From Acidulodesulfobacterium sp021802425 (GTDB lineage Bacteria > SZUA-79 > Acidulodesulfobacterales > Acidulodesulfobacteraceae), in the NCBI GenBank assembly GCA_021802425.1, contig JAJZXJ010000002.1, positions 62,001-126,000 on the forward strand: a stretch of DNA of 64,000 nt, written 5' to 3'. The position numbers and the translations under genes were made by a program. Shown piece after piece: positions 33,581 to 42,778 of this stretch. Positions within the stretch are counted from its first letter, which is position 1, and every line of letters begins with the position of its first letter. The notes under the pieces were generated by a model. It was given only the letters and a program-made list of their open reading frames with translations. It was not told the origin of the DNA and ran no database searches.

Positions 33581-34123
33581 TTGGCTTCGAGATATAAAGA
33601 ATTTTATAAAAATGAGGTTGCCCCTAAGTTAATGGAAGAAACAGGTTATAAAAATGTTCACCAGATACCTAAATTGTCAAAAATCGTCATTAATATGGGT
33701 CTTGGGGAAGCAACATCAAATTCAAAGATTATTGAGCAATCCATAACGGAACTTGCTAAAATATCGGGCCAGAAGCCCGTGGTCGCAAAGGCGAAAAAAT
33801 CTATTGCAGCTTTCAAATTAAAGGAAAATCAGGAGATAGGGTGCTTTGTTACCTTAAGAAATGAAAGGATGTATGACTTTTTCGACAAACTTATCAACAT
33901 AGCTCTTCCGAGGGTTAGAGATTTTAAAGGCCTGTCGAAGAAGTCTTTTGACGGCTATGGGAATTATACATTTGGGGTCAAGGAACAGGTGATATTTCCG
34001 GAAATAAGCTATGAACTTATCGACAAGATTAAGGGAATGAATATAACGATAGTAACAACTGCAAAAAATAATGATGACGGATATAAACTTTTAAAAGGGT
34101 TTAATTTTCCTTTTAGAAATTAG
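33581..34123 (+). CDS. rplE: 50S ribosomal protein L5
   Basis: The 180-residue protein starts at TTG with a CTGGAGGA site. VHQIPKLSKIVINMGLGEA and RDFKGLSKKSFDGYGNYTFGVKEQVIFPEI are the signature blocks. It binds 5S rRNA and P-site tRNA. Confidence 0.98.
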   Translation: MASRYKEFYKNEVAPKLMEETGYKNVHQIPKLSKIVINMGLGEATSNSKIIEQSITELAKISGQKPVVAKAKKSIAAFKLKENQEIGCFVTLRNERMYDFFDKLINIALPRVRDFKGLSKKSFDGYGNYTFGVKEQVIFPEISYELIDKIKGMNITIVTTAKNNDDGYKLLKGFNFPFRN

Positions 34124-34135
34124 GAGACAAAATAT

Positions 34136-34321
34136 ATGGCAAAAAAGTCTATGATTATTAAAGCGATCAGGAAGCCAAAGTTTAAAGTTCGCGCGCACAA
34201 CAGGTGTCCGATATGCGGAAGACCGAGAGGATACTACAGGAAGTTCGATATGTGCAGAATATGTTTTAGAACTTTGTCGAGCAAGGGACTCATTCCCGGT
34301 GTCACAAAATCTAGTTGGTAG
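34136..34321 (+). CDS. rpsN: 30S ribosomal protein S14, zinc-binding type (S14Z)
   Basis: The 61-residue short form contains CPICGRP and CRICFR, the two CxxC pairs of type Z S14. The C-terminus LIPGVTKSSW is standard. The longer zinc-free form found in E. coli is absent from this cluster. Confidence 0.98.
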   Translation: MAKKSMIIKAIRKPKFKVRAHNRCPICGRPRGYYRKFDMCRICFRTLSSKGLIPGVTKSSW

Positions 34322-34368
34322 CAGATAGTTTAATTTATTTAAATGTATTTAATGAGGATGAATAAAAT

Positions 34369-34767
34369 ATGACATATCCAATATCTGATATGATTATAAG
34401 AATTAAAAATGCATACAAAGTGGGTAAGGAAAGGGTAAATTTACCATATTCCGGGATCAAAGAAAATATATGCGTCATTCTTAAAAGAGAGGGTTTTATC
34501 GATGATTATGCAATAAATAATATAAAAGACAGCGCTTTTAAAAACATAGAAATTAAGCTGAGTTATTTTGAAAATAAAAAATCCACCATCATCGATATTA
34601 AAGTTACAAGCACTCCGGGGTTAAGATTTTACAAAAGGGCATTGGATATCAAGTCATATAAAAACGGCTTAGGTATGGAAGTATTTTCAACCTCTGCAGG
34701 AATTTTGTCGGATGTCGAATGCAGGGAAAAAAATATCGGCGGACTATCGCTGCTGAAAGTTTTTTAA
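34369..34767 (+). CDS. rpsH: 30S ribosomal protein S8
   Basis: A 132-residue protein begins TYPISDMIIRIKNAYKVGKE and ends GLGMEVFSTSAGILSDVECREKNIGGLSLLKVF, containing the STSxGI block that binds 16S rRNA helix 21. In E. coli S8 represses the spc operon. No target structure was identified here. Confidence 0.99.
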   Translation: MTYPISDMIIRIKNAYKVGKERVNLPYSGIKENICVILKREGFIDDYAINNIKDSAFKNIEIKLSYFENKKSTIIDIKVTSTPGLRFYKRALDIKSYKNGLGMEVFSTSAGILSDVECREKNIGGLSLLKVF

Positions 34768-34800
34768 CAAGATAAAAAAATTTAATAAGGTGTCGGCAAA

Positions 34801-35340
34801 ATGTCTAGAATAGGTAAAAAAGCTATCGAGATTCCCAAAAATGTTTCCGCGGGCATTGTGGGTAATTTATTTACATGTACGGGACCTTTGGGGAAATTAA
34901 CAAAAAAACTTCCCGAAGGCATAATCGTAAAAATAGAAGGGTCAAGTATATCCGTGGCATTAAAGGATGACAACCGCGATTTCGAAAAATATACGGGCTT
35001 AACAAGAACAATCATTGCAAACTCTGTTAGCGGCGTTGTTAACGGATTTACAAAGGAGCTGGAAATTATCGGAGTCGGGTATAGAGCGGAAATGAAGAAT
35101 AAAACCCTATCTTTAAATTTGGGGTTTTCGCATCCGATAAGTTTTATAATTCCGGAAGGGATCGGCATAAGCGTTGAAAAAAATACCTTATTGAAAATTT
35201 CCGGCTACGACAAGGAGCTTGTGGGATTTGTTGCTTCAAGGATTCGGAGTTTAAGAAAGCCGGAGCCTTATAAGGGGAAAGGCATTAAGTATTCAAGCGA
35301 AATTATTAAAAGAAAGGTTGGCAAGGCTTCAGGAAAATAA
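34801..35340 (+). CDS. rplF: 50S ribosomal protein L6
   Basis: A 179-residue protein built of two similar domains. It has SRIGKKAIEIPKNVSAGIVG at the N-terminus, GVGYRAEMKNKTLSLNLGFSHP at about residues 83-104, and the C-terminal RKPEPYKGKGIKYSSEIIKRK. It sits near the sarcin-ricin loop. Confidence 0.99.
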   Translation: MSRIGKKAIEIPKNVSAGIVGNLFTCTGPLGKLTKKLPEGIIVKIEGSSISVALKDDNRDFEKYTGLTRTIIANSVSGVVNGFTKELEIIGVGYRAEMKNKTLSLNLGFSHPISFIIPEGIGISVEKNTLLKISGYDKELVGFVASRIRSLRKPEPYKGKGIKYSSEIIKRKVGKASGK

Positions 35341-35367
35341 ATAAATAGAAAAATAAAGGAATATTCT

Positions 35368-35724
35368 ATGAAAGGTAAAAGTGAAAAAAGATCCCGTAGA
35401 AAGGCGCATATAAATAAGGTTTTAAAAAATAGTACAAAACCGAGATTATGCGTTTTTAAAAGTTTAAACAATATATATGCGCAGGTGTTTTCGCCTGACA
35501 ATAAAGTCCTTGCGCAGGTTTCGTCTCTTTCAAAAGAATTAAAAGGTAAAATTGAAGGTCATGCGGGAAATATACCGGCCGCAAAAATTGTGGGAAGCGA
35601 GATAGCCGCGTTATGCGTGCAAAAATCTATAACAGAGGTTGCATTTGATCGGAACGGCTATATTTACCATGGAAGAGTGAAAGCTCTTGCCGATGCCGCG
35701 AGAGAAAATGGTTTGAATTTTTAG
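35368..35724 (+). CDS. rplR: 50S ribosomal protein L18
   Basis: The 118-residue protein has a basic N-terminus (KGKSEKRSRRKAHINKVLKN), RLCVFKSLNNIYAQVF, and ends FDRNGYIYHGRVKALADAARENGLNF. It binds 5S rRNA together with L5. GGAATATT precedes the ATG. Confidence 0.99.
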   Translation: MKGKSEKRSRRKAHINKVLKNSTKPRLCVFKSLNNIYAQVFSPDNKVLAQVSSLSKELKGKIEGHAGNIPAAKIVGSEIAALCVQKSITEVAFDRNGYIYHGRVKALADAARENGLNF

Positions 35725-35733
35725 GAGGGTAAT

Positions 35734-36228
35734 TTGCAAAAATTAAGTATCGAAGGTTTAAATATTCAGGATAAAGTAATCCATGTTTCCCGGGTTGCCA
35801 AGGTTGTCAAGGGAGGGAGAAGGTTCGGCTTTTCCGCGTTAGTCGTCGTCGGCGACCCCGATGCAAATTTTGTCGGGATTGGACTCGGTAAGGCAAAAGA
35901 GGTACCGGAAGCGATTCGCAAGGGTTCGGAGCAGGCCAAAAAGAATATGATAAGAGTTAAAGTCCATAAGAACACTATTCCCCATGAGCAGTACGGCAAG
36001 GATGGAGCGGGTTATGTGTTTATGAAACCCGCGCCTGAAGGAACAGGTATTATCGCAGGCGGAGCAATGAGAGCAATATTTGAGCTTTCAGGGATTAAGA
36101 ATGTTTACGCAAAATCTATCGGTTCATCAAATCCTCACAATGTCGCTAATGCCACATTGAAATGTATATCATCGTTTTATTTTAAGGGCGAATTATTGAA
36201 AAGAAGAAAGAACAAGTCATTATCGTAA
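35734..36228 (+). CDS. rpsE: 30S ribosomal protein S5
   Basis: The 164-residue protein starts at TTG with an AGGAGGG site, nine bases after rplR. DKVIHVSRVAKVVKGGRRFGFSALVVVGD is the dsRNA-binding-like domain. The C-terminal part has the GTGIIAGGAMRAIFELSGIKNVYAKSIGSSNPHN block. rplO follows at once. The usual intervening rpmD is absent. Confidence 0.98.
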   Translation: MQKLSIEGLNIQDKVIHVSRVAKVVKGGRRFGFSALVVVGDPDANFVGIGLGKAKEVPEAIRKGSEQAKKNMIRVKVHKNTIPHEQYGKDGAGYVFMKPAPEGTGIIAGGAMRAIFELSGIKNVYAKSIGSSNPHNVANATLKCISSFYFKGELLKRRKNKSLS

Positions 36229-36253
36229 GTAATAATAGAGGAATATAAATAAA

Positions 36254-36688
36254 ATGATAAATTTAAGCGAATTCGGCAAACATAATAACAAAAAAAGAAA
36301 GCGATTAGGAAGGGGTTCGGGATCAGGGCACGGTCAGACATCGGGAAAAGGCAATAAAGGTCAGAATGCAAGAGCCGGCGGCGGCGTCAGGCCGGGTTTT
36401 GAAGGCGGGCAGATGCCGTACATTAGAAGGGTTCCCAAAAGAGGGTTTAATAATCCATTAAAGGAACGATATGCCATAGTCAACCTTGATGCCCTGGCAA
36501 ATCTAAAAGACGGGAATATCGATATAGATGTTTTAAAACAGAACGGAATATTAAAAAAGGGCGAAAAGAGATTTAAGCTTTTGGGCAGCGGAGAGATTGA
36601 TAGAAAATTGAATATAGTTTGCAATAAAATCTCGAAAAAAGCAAAGGAAAAGATAGAGAATAATGGTGGAGCCGTAAGGATAATATAA
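36254..36688 (+). CDS. rplO: 50S ribosomal protein L15
   Basis: The 144-residue protein has the glycine/basic N-terminus KKRKRLGRGSGSGHGQTSGKGNKGQNARAGG and RRVPKRGFNNPLKERYAIVNLD. It ends KAKEKIENNGGAVRII. Its stop overlaps the secY start by one base, so SecY synthesis is coupled to it. Confidence 0.99.
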   Translation: MINLSEFGKHNNKKRKRLGRGSGSGHGQTSGKGNKGQNARAGGGVRPGFEGGQMPYIRRVPKRGFNNPLKERYAIVNLDALANLKDGNIDIDVLKQNGILKKGEKRFKLLGSGEIDRKLNIVCNKISKKAKEKIENNGGAVRII

Positions 36689-37992
36689 TGGCGCAAAGCT
36701 TTGAAAATTTAGGGAAAATTCCGGAGTTAAGAAACCGTATTCTTTATACGCTCTTAATGTTCATAGTTTTTAGGATCGGGGTTTATATTACGACCCCGGG
36801 TGTTAATCCGGTTGCACTGACGCAATTTTTTCATGCCTCAAACAGTAATCTATTCGGGCTTTTTAATATGTTTACGGGGGGAGCGCTATCCAGATTCTCG
36901 ATATTTTCCCTGGGTATTATGCCGTATATAAGTTCTTCCATTATATTTCAAATGCTGCCCATGGTTATTCCTTCGTTAGAAAGATTACAGAAAGAGGGCG
37001 GAGATGCCGGAAGAAAAAAATTTATGCAATATATAAGATATGGGACGGTTATTCTTTCCTTATTTCAGTCTATCGGCATTAGCTACGGCATCGAATTAAT
37101 GAAAAGCCCAGGCGGAATGCCCGTTGTCGGCCACCCGGGGTTAAATTTTATGATGATATCGGTAATAACCTTAACTGCCGGTACGGTTTTTGTAATGTGG
37201 ATAGGAGAAGAGATTTCGGAGCGCGGGATAGGAAACGGCATATCCCTTATAATATTCGCGGGAATTGTCGCCGCTATACCGGCGGCATTGATAAATACCG
37301 TAAAGATAGTTCAAACCGGCGAACTTAATGTGATGCTTATGGTTCTAATTGCCGCAATGATGATTCTTGTAATAGGATTTATTGTTTTTGTGGAGTCCGC
37401 CCAAAGAAGAATACCCGTTCAGTATGCTAAAAAAATGGTTGGGAGGAAATTATATTCGGGTCAAAGCAGTTATCTCCCGATAAAGGTTAATACGCCGGGC
37501 GTCATCCCTCCTATTTTTGCGATGTCGATACTTCTTTTTCCGGCTACCATTGCCAATTTTATTAAACTTCCCGCTTTCGAGGGAATATCAAGTTATTTAA
37601 ACCCTGCAGGTTTGGTGTATAATATCCTGTTCGTTGCATTAATTTTTTTCTTTTGTTATTTTTATACCGCAATTACATTTAAAGTCGATGATGTTGCAGA
37701 TGATTTACGTAAATACGGCGGGAATATTCCGGGAATTAAACCGGGTAAATCCACCGCCCATTACATCGATAAAATTTTAAACAGGGTTACATTTATCGGA
37801 GCTATTTATGTTTCGGCAATTTGTTTATTACCCACTATTTTAATTAATAAATTTCATGTCCCGTTTTACTTTGGAGGAACAGGGCTTTTGATAGTAGTGG
37901 TTGTGGCGATGGATACCATAGTTCAGATTCAATCACATTTATTATACAGGAATTATGATAGTTTGCTTAAAAAAGTTTCAAAAAAGAAATAA
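36688..37992 (+). CDS. secY: Protein translocase channel SecY
   Basis: The 434-residue inner-membrane protein has ten predicted transmembrane helices, starting with RILYTLLMFIVFRIGVYITTPG. The plug and loop region reads FNMFTGGALSRFSIFSLGIMPYISSSIIFQ. Cytoplasmic loops include RRIPVQYAKKMVG and the DDVADDLRKYGGNIPGIKPGKST block that contacts SecA and ribosomes. It pairs with the SecE encoded at 11692. Confidence 0.99.
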   Translation: MAQSFENLGKIPELRNRILYTLLMFIVFRIGVYITTPGVNPVALTQFFHASNSNLFGLFNMFTGGALSRFSIFSLGIMPYISSSIIFQMLPMVIPSLERLQKEGGDAGRKKFMQYIRYGTVILSLFQSIGISYGIELMKSPGGMPVVGHPGLNFMMISVITLTAGTVFVMWIGEEISERGIGNGISLIIFAGIVAAIPAALINTVKIVQTGELNVMLMVLIAAMMILVIGFIVFVESAQRRIPVQYAKKMVGRKLYSGQSSYLPIKVNTPGVIPPIFAMSILLFPATIANFIKLPAFEGISSYLNPAGLVYNILFVALIFFFCYFYTAITFKVDDVADDLRKYGGNIPGIKPGKSTAHYIDKILNRVTFIGAIYVSAICLLPTILINKFHVPFYFGGTGLLIVVVVAMDTIVQIQSHLLYRNYDSLLKKVSKKK

Positions 37993-38056
37993 TAATATTC
38001 CGGTTTTTTTAATTAACGGGGGTATGAAAATTAATAATTTCAATTTGAGGTGAAAA

Positions 38057-38704
38057 ATGAAGAGCAGGATTTTTATTTTAATCGGTCCTCCCGGGGCGGG
38101 CAAGGGAACTCAGGCTAAAAATATTGCAAATTTAAAGGATTTTGTTCTTATTTCCACCGGCGACCTTTTAAGAGAAAATGTGGAAAAAAAGACCGAACTT
38201 GGAATTACCGCGAAATCGTACATGGATAAAGGGGAACTTGTTCCCACCGAATTAGTTGCCCGTATGATAAAAGCCAATATCAAACAGAATATCGGCAGAA
38301 ACGGGTTTTTATTTGACGGGTTTCCAAGGGATTTAGCGCAGAATGCTCTTTTAAGCGAGATGCTGAAAGAATTTAATCTGGATGTTGACAAGGTAATTTA
38401 TATAGATGTGAAAGATGAAGCAATTTATGAAAGGCTCACTAACAGGAGGATATGTCCTAAATGTAAAAAGGTTTATCACATGAAGTATAATCCTCCGAAA
38501 CATGACGAGTTATGCGACGATTGCAATGTATCTCTTATCGTCAGAGACGACGACAAAATAGATGTAATTAAGAAAAGATTGGAAGTTTACCACAAATCGA
38601 CCCAACCGTTAGTCGATTATTTTGAGAAGAGCGGCAGAATTACTAAAATTAATGGCGAAAGAACGCCTAAAGAAGTTGAGGGTGAGATTATTTCGAATAT
38701 ATAA
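38057..38704 (+). CDS. adk: Adenylate kinase, zinc-lid type
   Basis: The 215-residue kinase converts AMP plus ATP to two ADP. GPPGAGKGTQAKNIA is the P-loop (residues 9-15). GFPRDLAQ is the AMP-binding block. The long lid (about 125-160) has CPKC and CDDC pairs, the zinc-binding form common in Gram-positives and many other bacteria but not E. coli. The site is TTGAGGTG. It sits between secY and map as in many bacteria. Confidence 0.98.
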   Translation: MKSRIFILIGPPGAGKGTQAKNIANLKDFVLISTGDLLRENVEKKTELGITAKSYMDKGELVPTELVARMIKANIKQNIGRNGFLFDGFPRDLAQNALLSEMLKEFNLDVDKVIYIDVKDEAIYERLTNRRICPKCKKVYHMKYNPPKHDELCDDCNVSLIVRDDDKIDVIKKRLEVYHKSTQPLVDYFEKSGRITKINGERTPKEVEGEIISNI

Positions 38705-38711
38705 GTATTAA

Positions 38712-39452
38712 ATGATAAATCTTAAAAGTGAAGTTGATATCGAAGGAATAAGGAATGCAGGGATAATTGTCAGAAAAGTGCTTAATGAACTATCGAGCAT
38801 TACCAAGCCGGGAATTGCAACAATGGAGTATAACAGCGTCTGCGAAGAGATTGCATTTTCTATGAATGCCGTGCCGGCATTTAAAGGATATAACGGATTT
38901 CCTTATTCGGTATGCGTTTCGGTCAACGAAGAAGTCGTTCACGGTTTTCCGTCAAAAAGAAGGCTTAGAGAAGGTGATATCGTAAGTATCGATTTTGGAT
39001 CGTATTACAAAGATTACTATGCCGATGCCGCTATTACCGTTGCGGTTGGGGATATTTCAAATAAAGCCTTAAAGCTGATGGAAATAACAAAAGAGGCATT
39101 AAATCTTGGAATATCTAAGGCTGTGCCGGGGAATAAACTTAACGATATTTCAAGGATAATCGAAGAATATGTCGTGAAAAATAATTTTGCGGTTGTGAGA
39201 GACTTTGTGGGGCATGGGGTTGGATTTAAATTGCACGAAGATCCCCAGGTTCCCAATTATTATATTAAAGATAACGATATGTTACTGGAAGAAGGGTTGG
39301 TTATAGCGATTGAGCCCATGGTAAACGAATTTGGTTATAAAGTTAAAGTTAAGAAGAACGGATGGACAGTTGTTACGCGGGATAAAGGCCTATCGGCGCA
39401 CTTCGAACATACAGTTGCTATAACAAAAGAAGGTCCGCAAATCTTAACATAA
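38712..39452 (+). CDS. map: Methionine aminopeptidase, type I
   Basis: The 246-residue enzyme removes initiator methionine. The five metal ligands appear in VSIDFGSYYKDYYADAA (two Asp), GHGVGFKLHEDPQVPNY (His), EPMV (Glu) and AHFEHTVAI (Glu). It starts 7 bp after adk without a strong ribosome-binding site, suggesting coupling. Confidence 0.98.
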   Translation: MINLKSEVDIEGIRNAGIIVRKVLNELSSITKPGIATMEYNSVCEEIAFSMNAVPAFKGYNGFPYSVCVSVNEEVVHGFPSKRRLREGDIVSIDFGSYYKDYYADAAITVAVGDISNKALKLMEITKEALNLGISKAVPGNKLNDISRIIEEYVVKNNFAVVRDFVGHGVGFKLHEDPQVPNYYIKDNDMLLEEGLVIAIEPMVNEFGYKVKVKKNGWTVVTRDKGLSAHFEHTVAITKEGPQILT

Positions 39453-39463
39453 GGAAAAACTTA

Positions 39464-39685
39464 ATGGCAAGCAAGGAAGATTTGATAGAGGTCGAAGGAA
39501 CGGTTGTGGAACCGTTGCCCAATGCAATGTTTAGGGTTGAACTCGAAAATGGACACAAGGTATTGGCTCACATATCAGGGAAAATGCGCATGCATTACAT
39601 TAAAATTCTTCCAGGCGATAAAGTGACCGTTCAGCTTTCACCTTATGATTTAACCCGGGGACGAATTATATTTAGAAGTAAGTAA
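39464..39685 (+). CDS. infA: Translation initiation factor IF-1
   Basis: A 73-residue OB-fold protein reads KEDLIEVEGTVVEPLPNAMF and ends DLTRGRIIFRSK. It blocks the ribosomal A site during initiation. Family position (map-infA-rpmJ-rpsM) is conserved. Confidence 0.98.
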   Translation: MASKEDLIEVEGTVVEPLPNAMFRVELENGHKVLAHISGKMRMHYIKILPGDKVTVQLSPYDLTRGRIIFRSK

Positions 39686-39725
39686 ATAAAATAAAAGTAA
39701 AAAGAAATTATAAAGGAGTTTAAAA

Positions 39726-39839
39726 TTGAAAGTCAGATCTTCGGTTAAAAAAATATGCGATAAATGCAAGGTTGTAAAGAGAAAGGGCGTTGTAAGAATA
39801 ATTTGTGAAAATCCAAAACATAAACAGCGTCAAGGTTAA
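39726..39839 (+). CDS. rpmJ: 50S ribosomal protein L36
   Basis: The 37-residue protein starts at TTG (KVRSSVKKICDKCKVVKRKG) behind AAAGGAG. It has the zinc ligands CDKC and CENPKH typical of the C+ form of L36. It is too short to be seen by most gene callers but is clearly intact. Confidence 0.96.
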   Translation: MKVRSSVKKICDKCKVVKRKGVVRIICENPKHKQRQG

Positions 39840-39851
39840 TAAGGAGGAAAA

Positions 39852-40217
39852 ATGGCCAGAATTTCAGGAATTGACCTGCCAAAGGATAAAAGAATCGAAA
39901 TTGCCTTAACTTATATTTTTGGGCTGGGGAGATCATTGTCGAAAAGAATTTTAGAAAAAGCCGATATCAGCCCGGATTTAAAGGCGAAAGATTTGACCGA
40001 TGTCCAGGTTAACCTCATAAGGCAAATAATTGACGGTGAATATAAGGTTGAGGGTGATTTAAGAAGGGAAATCCAGATGAACATAAAAAGGTTAATCGAT
40101 ATCGGGAGCTACAGAGGTCTCAGACATAAAAGAGGATTGCCCGTAAGAGGACAGAGAACAAAAACTAATGCCAGAACAAGAAAAGGACCGAGGAAATCTA
40201 CAACCTCAGGCAAATAA
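39852..40217 (+). CDS. rpsM: 30S ribosomal protein S13
   Basis: A 121-residue protein begins ARISGIDLPKDKRIEIALTYIFGLG and contains SYRGLRHKRGLPVRGQRTKTNARTRKGPRK. It bridges the 30S head to the large subunit. A strong AAGGAGGA site precedes the ATG. Confidence 0.99.
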   Translation: MARISGIDLPKDKRIEIALTYIFGLGRSLSKRILEKADISPDLKAKDLTDVQVNLIRQIIDGEYKVEGDLRREIQMNIKRLIDIGSYRGLRHKRGLPVRGQRTKTNARTRKGPRKSTTSGK

Positions 40218-40253
40218 CTTTTTTAATAACGATTTTATTTTTAAGAGGTATAA

Positions 40254-40649
40254 ATGGCGAATACAAAAAAAAATATAGTAAAAAAGAAAAAAGAAAAGAA
40301 AAATATTCAAAATGCAATTGCTCACATAAAATCGACATTTAACAACACGATTGTTTGCATAACCGATTTAAGCGGCAATGTTCTTGCATGGTCTAGCGCA
40401 GGAACAAGCGGATTTAAGGGCTCCAGGAAAAGCACCCCTTATGCGGGACAGGTTGCAGCCGAACAGGTGGCTAAAAAAGTATCCGATTACGGGGTTTCCA
40501 ATATCGAAGTATTCATTAAAGGTCCTGGAGGAGGAAGGGAATCGGCTCTTAGAGCCCTTCAAAGTTCCGGTTTTAACATTACAATGATTAAAGATGTAAC
40601 GCCTATACCGCATAACGGATGCAGGCCCCCGAAAAGGAGAAGGGTGTAA
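40254..40649 (+). CDS. rpsK: 30S ribosomal protein S11
   Basis: The 131-residue protein has a lysine-rich N-terminus, then AHIKSTFNNTIVCITDLSGN, a KGSRKSTPYAGQVAAEQVA block, and ends GCRPPKRRRV. It lines the mRNA exit platform. Confidence 0.99.
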   Translation: MANTKKNIVKKKKEKKNIQNAIAHIKSTFNNTIVCITDLSGNVLAWSSAGTSGFKGSRKSTPYAGQVAAEQVAKKVSDYGVSNIEVFIKGPGGGRESALRALQSSGFNITMIKDVTPIPHNGCRPPKRRRV

Positions 40650-40675
40650 CTATATAAAAATTTACGAGGTGAAAT

Positions 40676-41302
40676 GTGGCTAAATATAACGATGCCGTTT
40701 GCAAAATCTGCAGAAGAGAAGGGGCAAAGCTCTTTTTAAAAGGTGACAGATGTTATTCCGATAAATGTTCATATGATAAAAGAGAATATGCTCCAGGCGA
40801 ACATAAAGGCGCCAGGAGAAAATTATCGGAGTACGGGGAGCAATTAAGGGAAAAACAGAAATTAAAAAGAACATACGGACTTCTGGAAAGGCAATTTAAA
40901 AAAACATATAGAACCGGTGAAAAAATGAAAGGAATAACCGGTGAAAATTTGCTGTCTTTATTGGAAAGAAGGCTTGATAATGCGGTTTATGCTTTTGGAT
41001 TTGCAAATTCAAGGAAATTAGCAAGACTTTTGGTTGCACACGGGCATTTTACGGTTAACGGAAGAAAGGTAAATATTCCTTCATATGTTTTAAAGCCGGG
41101 TGATGAAGTTATGGTATGCGAAAAGAGTAGAAAATGTGATCTTATCAACAGTTCATTGGAGTCTTCCGTGAGAAAGATGCGCCCCGGATATTTCGAACTG
41201 GATAAGGATGCATATAAAGGCGTGATAAAGAGCATTCCGGAAAGAGACGAAATTATCTCGACAGCTAATGAGAAACTTATAGTCGAGCTTTATTCTAAAT
41301 AG
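40676..41302 (+). CDS. rpsD: 30S ribosomal protein S4, zinc-binding type
   Basis: The 208-residue protein starts at GTG (AKYNDAVCKICRREG) after an ACGAGGTG site. The N-terminal CKIC and CYSDKC cysteines form the zinc knuckle of C+ S4. The S4 RNA-binding domain includes LERRLDNAVYAFGFANSRKLARLLVAHGHFTVNG. It initiates 30S body assembly. Confidence 0.98.
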   Translation: MAKYNDAVCKICRREGAKLFLKGDRCYSDKCSYDKREYAPGEHKGARRKLSEYGEQLREKQKLKRTYGLLERQFKKTYRTGEKMKGITGENLLSLLERRLDNAVYAFGFANSRKLARLLVAHGHFTVNGRKVNIPSYVLKPGDEVMVCEKSRKCDLINSSLESSVRKMRPGYFELDKDAYKGVIKSIPERDEIISTANEKLIVELYSK

Positions 41303-41334
41303 ACAGGCGCCTAATAAAAAATTTTGGAGGCAAT

Positions 41335-42339
41335 ATGAAAAAAAATTGGCTTTCGCTTATTAAGCCAAAAAAAATCGAGTTTGAAAAAGAAACATACACG
41401 GATTATTATGGAAAATTAGTAGTCGAACCTTTAGAAAGAGGGTTTGGAGTTACCGTTGGTAATTCACTCAGGAGGGTTCTTTTGTCTTCGATAGTCGGCT
41501 ATAAGATATCGGAGGTTAAAATAGACGGCATATCCCATGAATTTTCACCTGTTCCGGGTATTGCGGAAGATGTCTCGGAAATTATTTTAAATTTAAAAGA
41601 TATTGATTTCAACATGACTGCGGGCGAGCCGGAATTAGTATATCTTGACATAGATAGGGAAGGAGATGTTTATGCTTCGGATATAAAAACATCTCAAAAT
41701 ATTGAAGTTGTCAATAAAGAAAAAAAGATATTAAGGATAGCAAAGGGCGGCCATTTTAAAGCCGAGATGCTTGTCAGGGGCGGAAGAGGGTATGTGCCGA
41801 GCGAACTCAATACGCGGGAGGACGCGCCGATTGGAACGATAACCTTAGATGTGGCTTATTCCCCGATTAAAAAGGTTACAATGGATGTATCTTACGCAAG
41901 AGTCGGCGGAATAACGGACTATGATAAGCTTGTAATGGAGATATATACCAATGGATTTATTACTCCTGAGGATGCGCTTAACGAATCGGCTTTGATTTTA
42001 CAGGAACAGATTTCGGTTTTTGTTGCCTTCGAGGAAATGGAGCAGTTAATTGAAAAAAAACCGCAATTCGAAAACGAAAAACCTAAAGAAAATCAGATAA
42101 ACGAAAATCTTTTTAAAAATGTCGATGAGCTTGAACTTTCGGTTAGATCCGCAAATTGTCTAAAAAACGCCAATATAAAAACCATTTATGAGCTTGTTCA
42201 AAAAACCGAGGGAGAAATGCTTAGAACAAAGAATTTCGGAAGAAAATCTCTTAATGAGATAAAAGAGGTTTTGTCCACAATGGGTTTAAATTTTGGAATG
42301 AAACTTGACAATGTAAGTATCCAAAAACAAGAGAAATAA
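41335..42339 (+). CDS. rpoA: RNA polymerase subunit alpha
   Basis: The 334-residue subunit has the N-terminal dimerisation domain with ERGFGVTVGNSLRRVLLSS and VRGGRGYVPSE. An acidic linker near 230-260 follows, then the C-terminal UP-element/activator domain (ELSVRSANCLKNANIKTIYELV, FGRKSLNEIKEVL). It is the core of the alpha operon. Confidence 0.99.
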   Translation: MKKNWLSLIKPKKIEFEKETYTDYYGKLVVEPLERGFGVTVGNSLRRVLLSSIVGYKISEVKIDGISHEFSPVPGIAEDVSEIILNLKDIDFNMTAGEPELVYLDIDREGDVYASDIKTSQNIEVVNKEKKILRIAKGGHFKAEMLVRGGRGYVPSELNTREDAPIGTITLDVAYSPIKKVTMDVSYARVGGITDYDKLVMEIYTNGFITPEDALNESALILQEQISVFVAFEEMEQLIEKKPQFENEKPKENQINENLFKNVDELELSVRSANCLKNANIKTIYELVQKTEGEMLRTKNFGRKSLNEIKEVLSTMGLNFGMKLDNVSIQKQEK

Positions 42340-42364
42340 TTTATTATAAATATAGAGGTATTCA

Positions 42365-42730
42365 ATGCGTCACAGGAAAATTAAAACCAGGTTAAACAGA
42401 ACATCTTCACATAGAACCTCGCTTTTAAGAAATATGGCGTCCTCTCTTATAGAACATGAAAGGATTGAGACCACTCTGCCGAAGGCAAAGGTCCTGAGAA
42501 GCTATGTAGAAAAACTTATTACAATAGGCAAAATAGATTCCGTTGCCAAAAGAAGGCTTGCATTTTCAAGGCTTAGAAGTAAAGGGGCTACTACTAAGCT
42601 TTTTAAAGAGTTGGGGCCGAGATATAAAGATAGGCCGGGAGGATATGTCAGGATTATAAAAACAGGTTTTAGGCCCGGAGATTTAAGTCCTATGGGTTTT
42701 ATAGAATTTGTCGTGAAAGAAGAAAAATAG
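42365..42730 (+). CDS. rplQ: 50S ribosomal protein L17
   Basis: A 121-residue protein reads RHRKIKTRLNRTSSHRTSLLRNMASSLIEHERIETTLPKAK and ends GDLSPMGFIEFVVKEEK. It is the last gene of the ribosomal cluster. No T-tracted terminator is visible in the 67 bp before trpE. Confidence 0.99.
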   Translation: MRHRKIKTRLNRTSSHRTSLLRNMASSLIEHERIETTLPKAKVLRSYVEKLITIGKIDSVAKRRLAFSRLRSKGATTKLFKELGPRYKDRPGGYVRIIKTGFRPGDLSPMGFIEFVVKEEK

Positions 42731-42778
42731 TCCTGCAAATTGTTCATAGGCAACAAACTATAATAAAGATTAAAAGTA

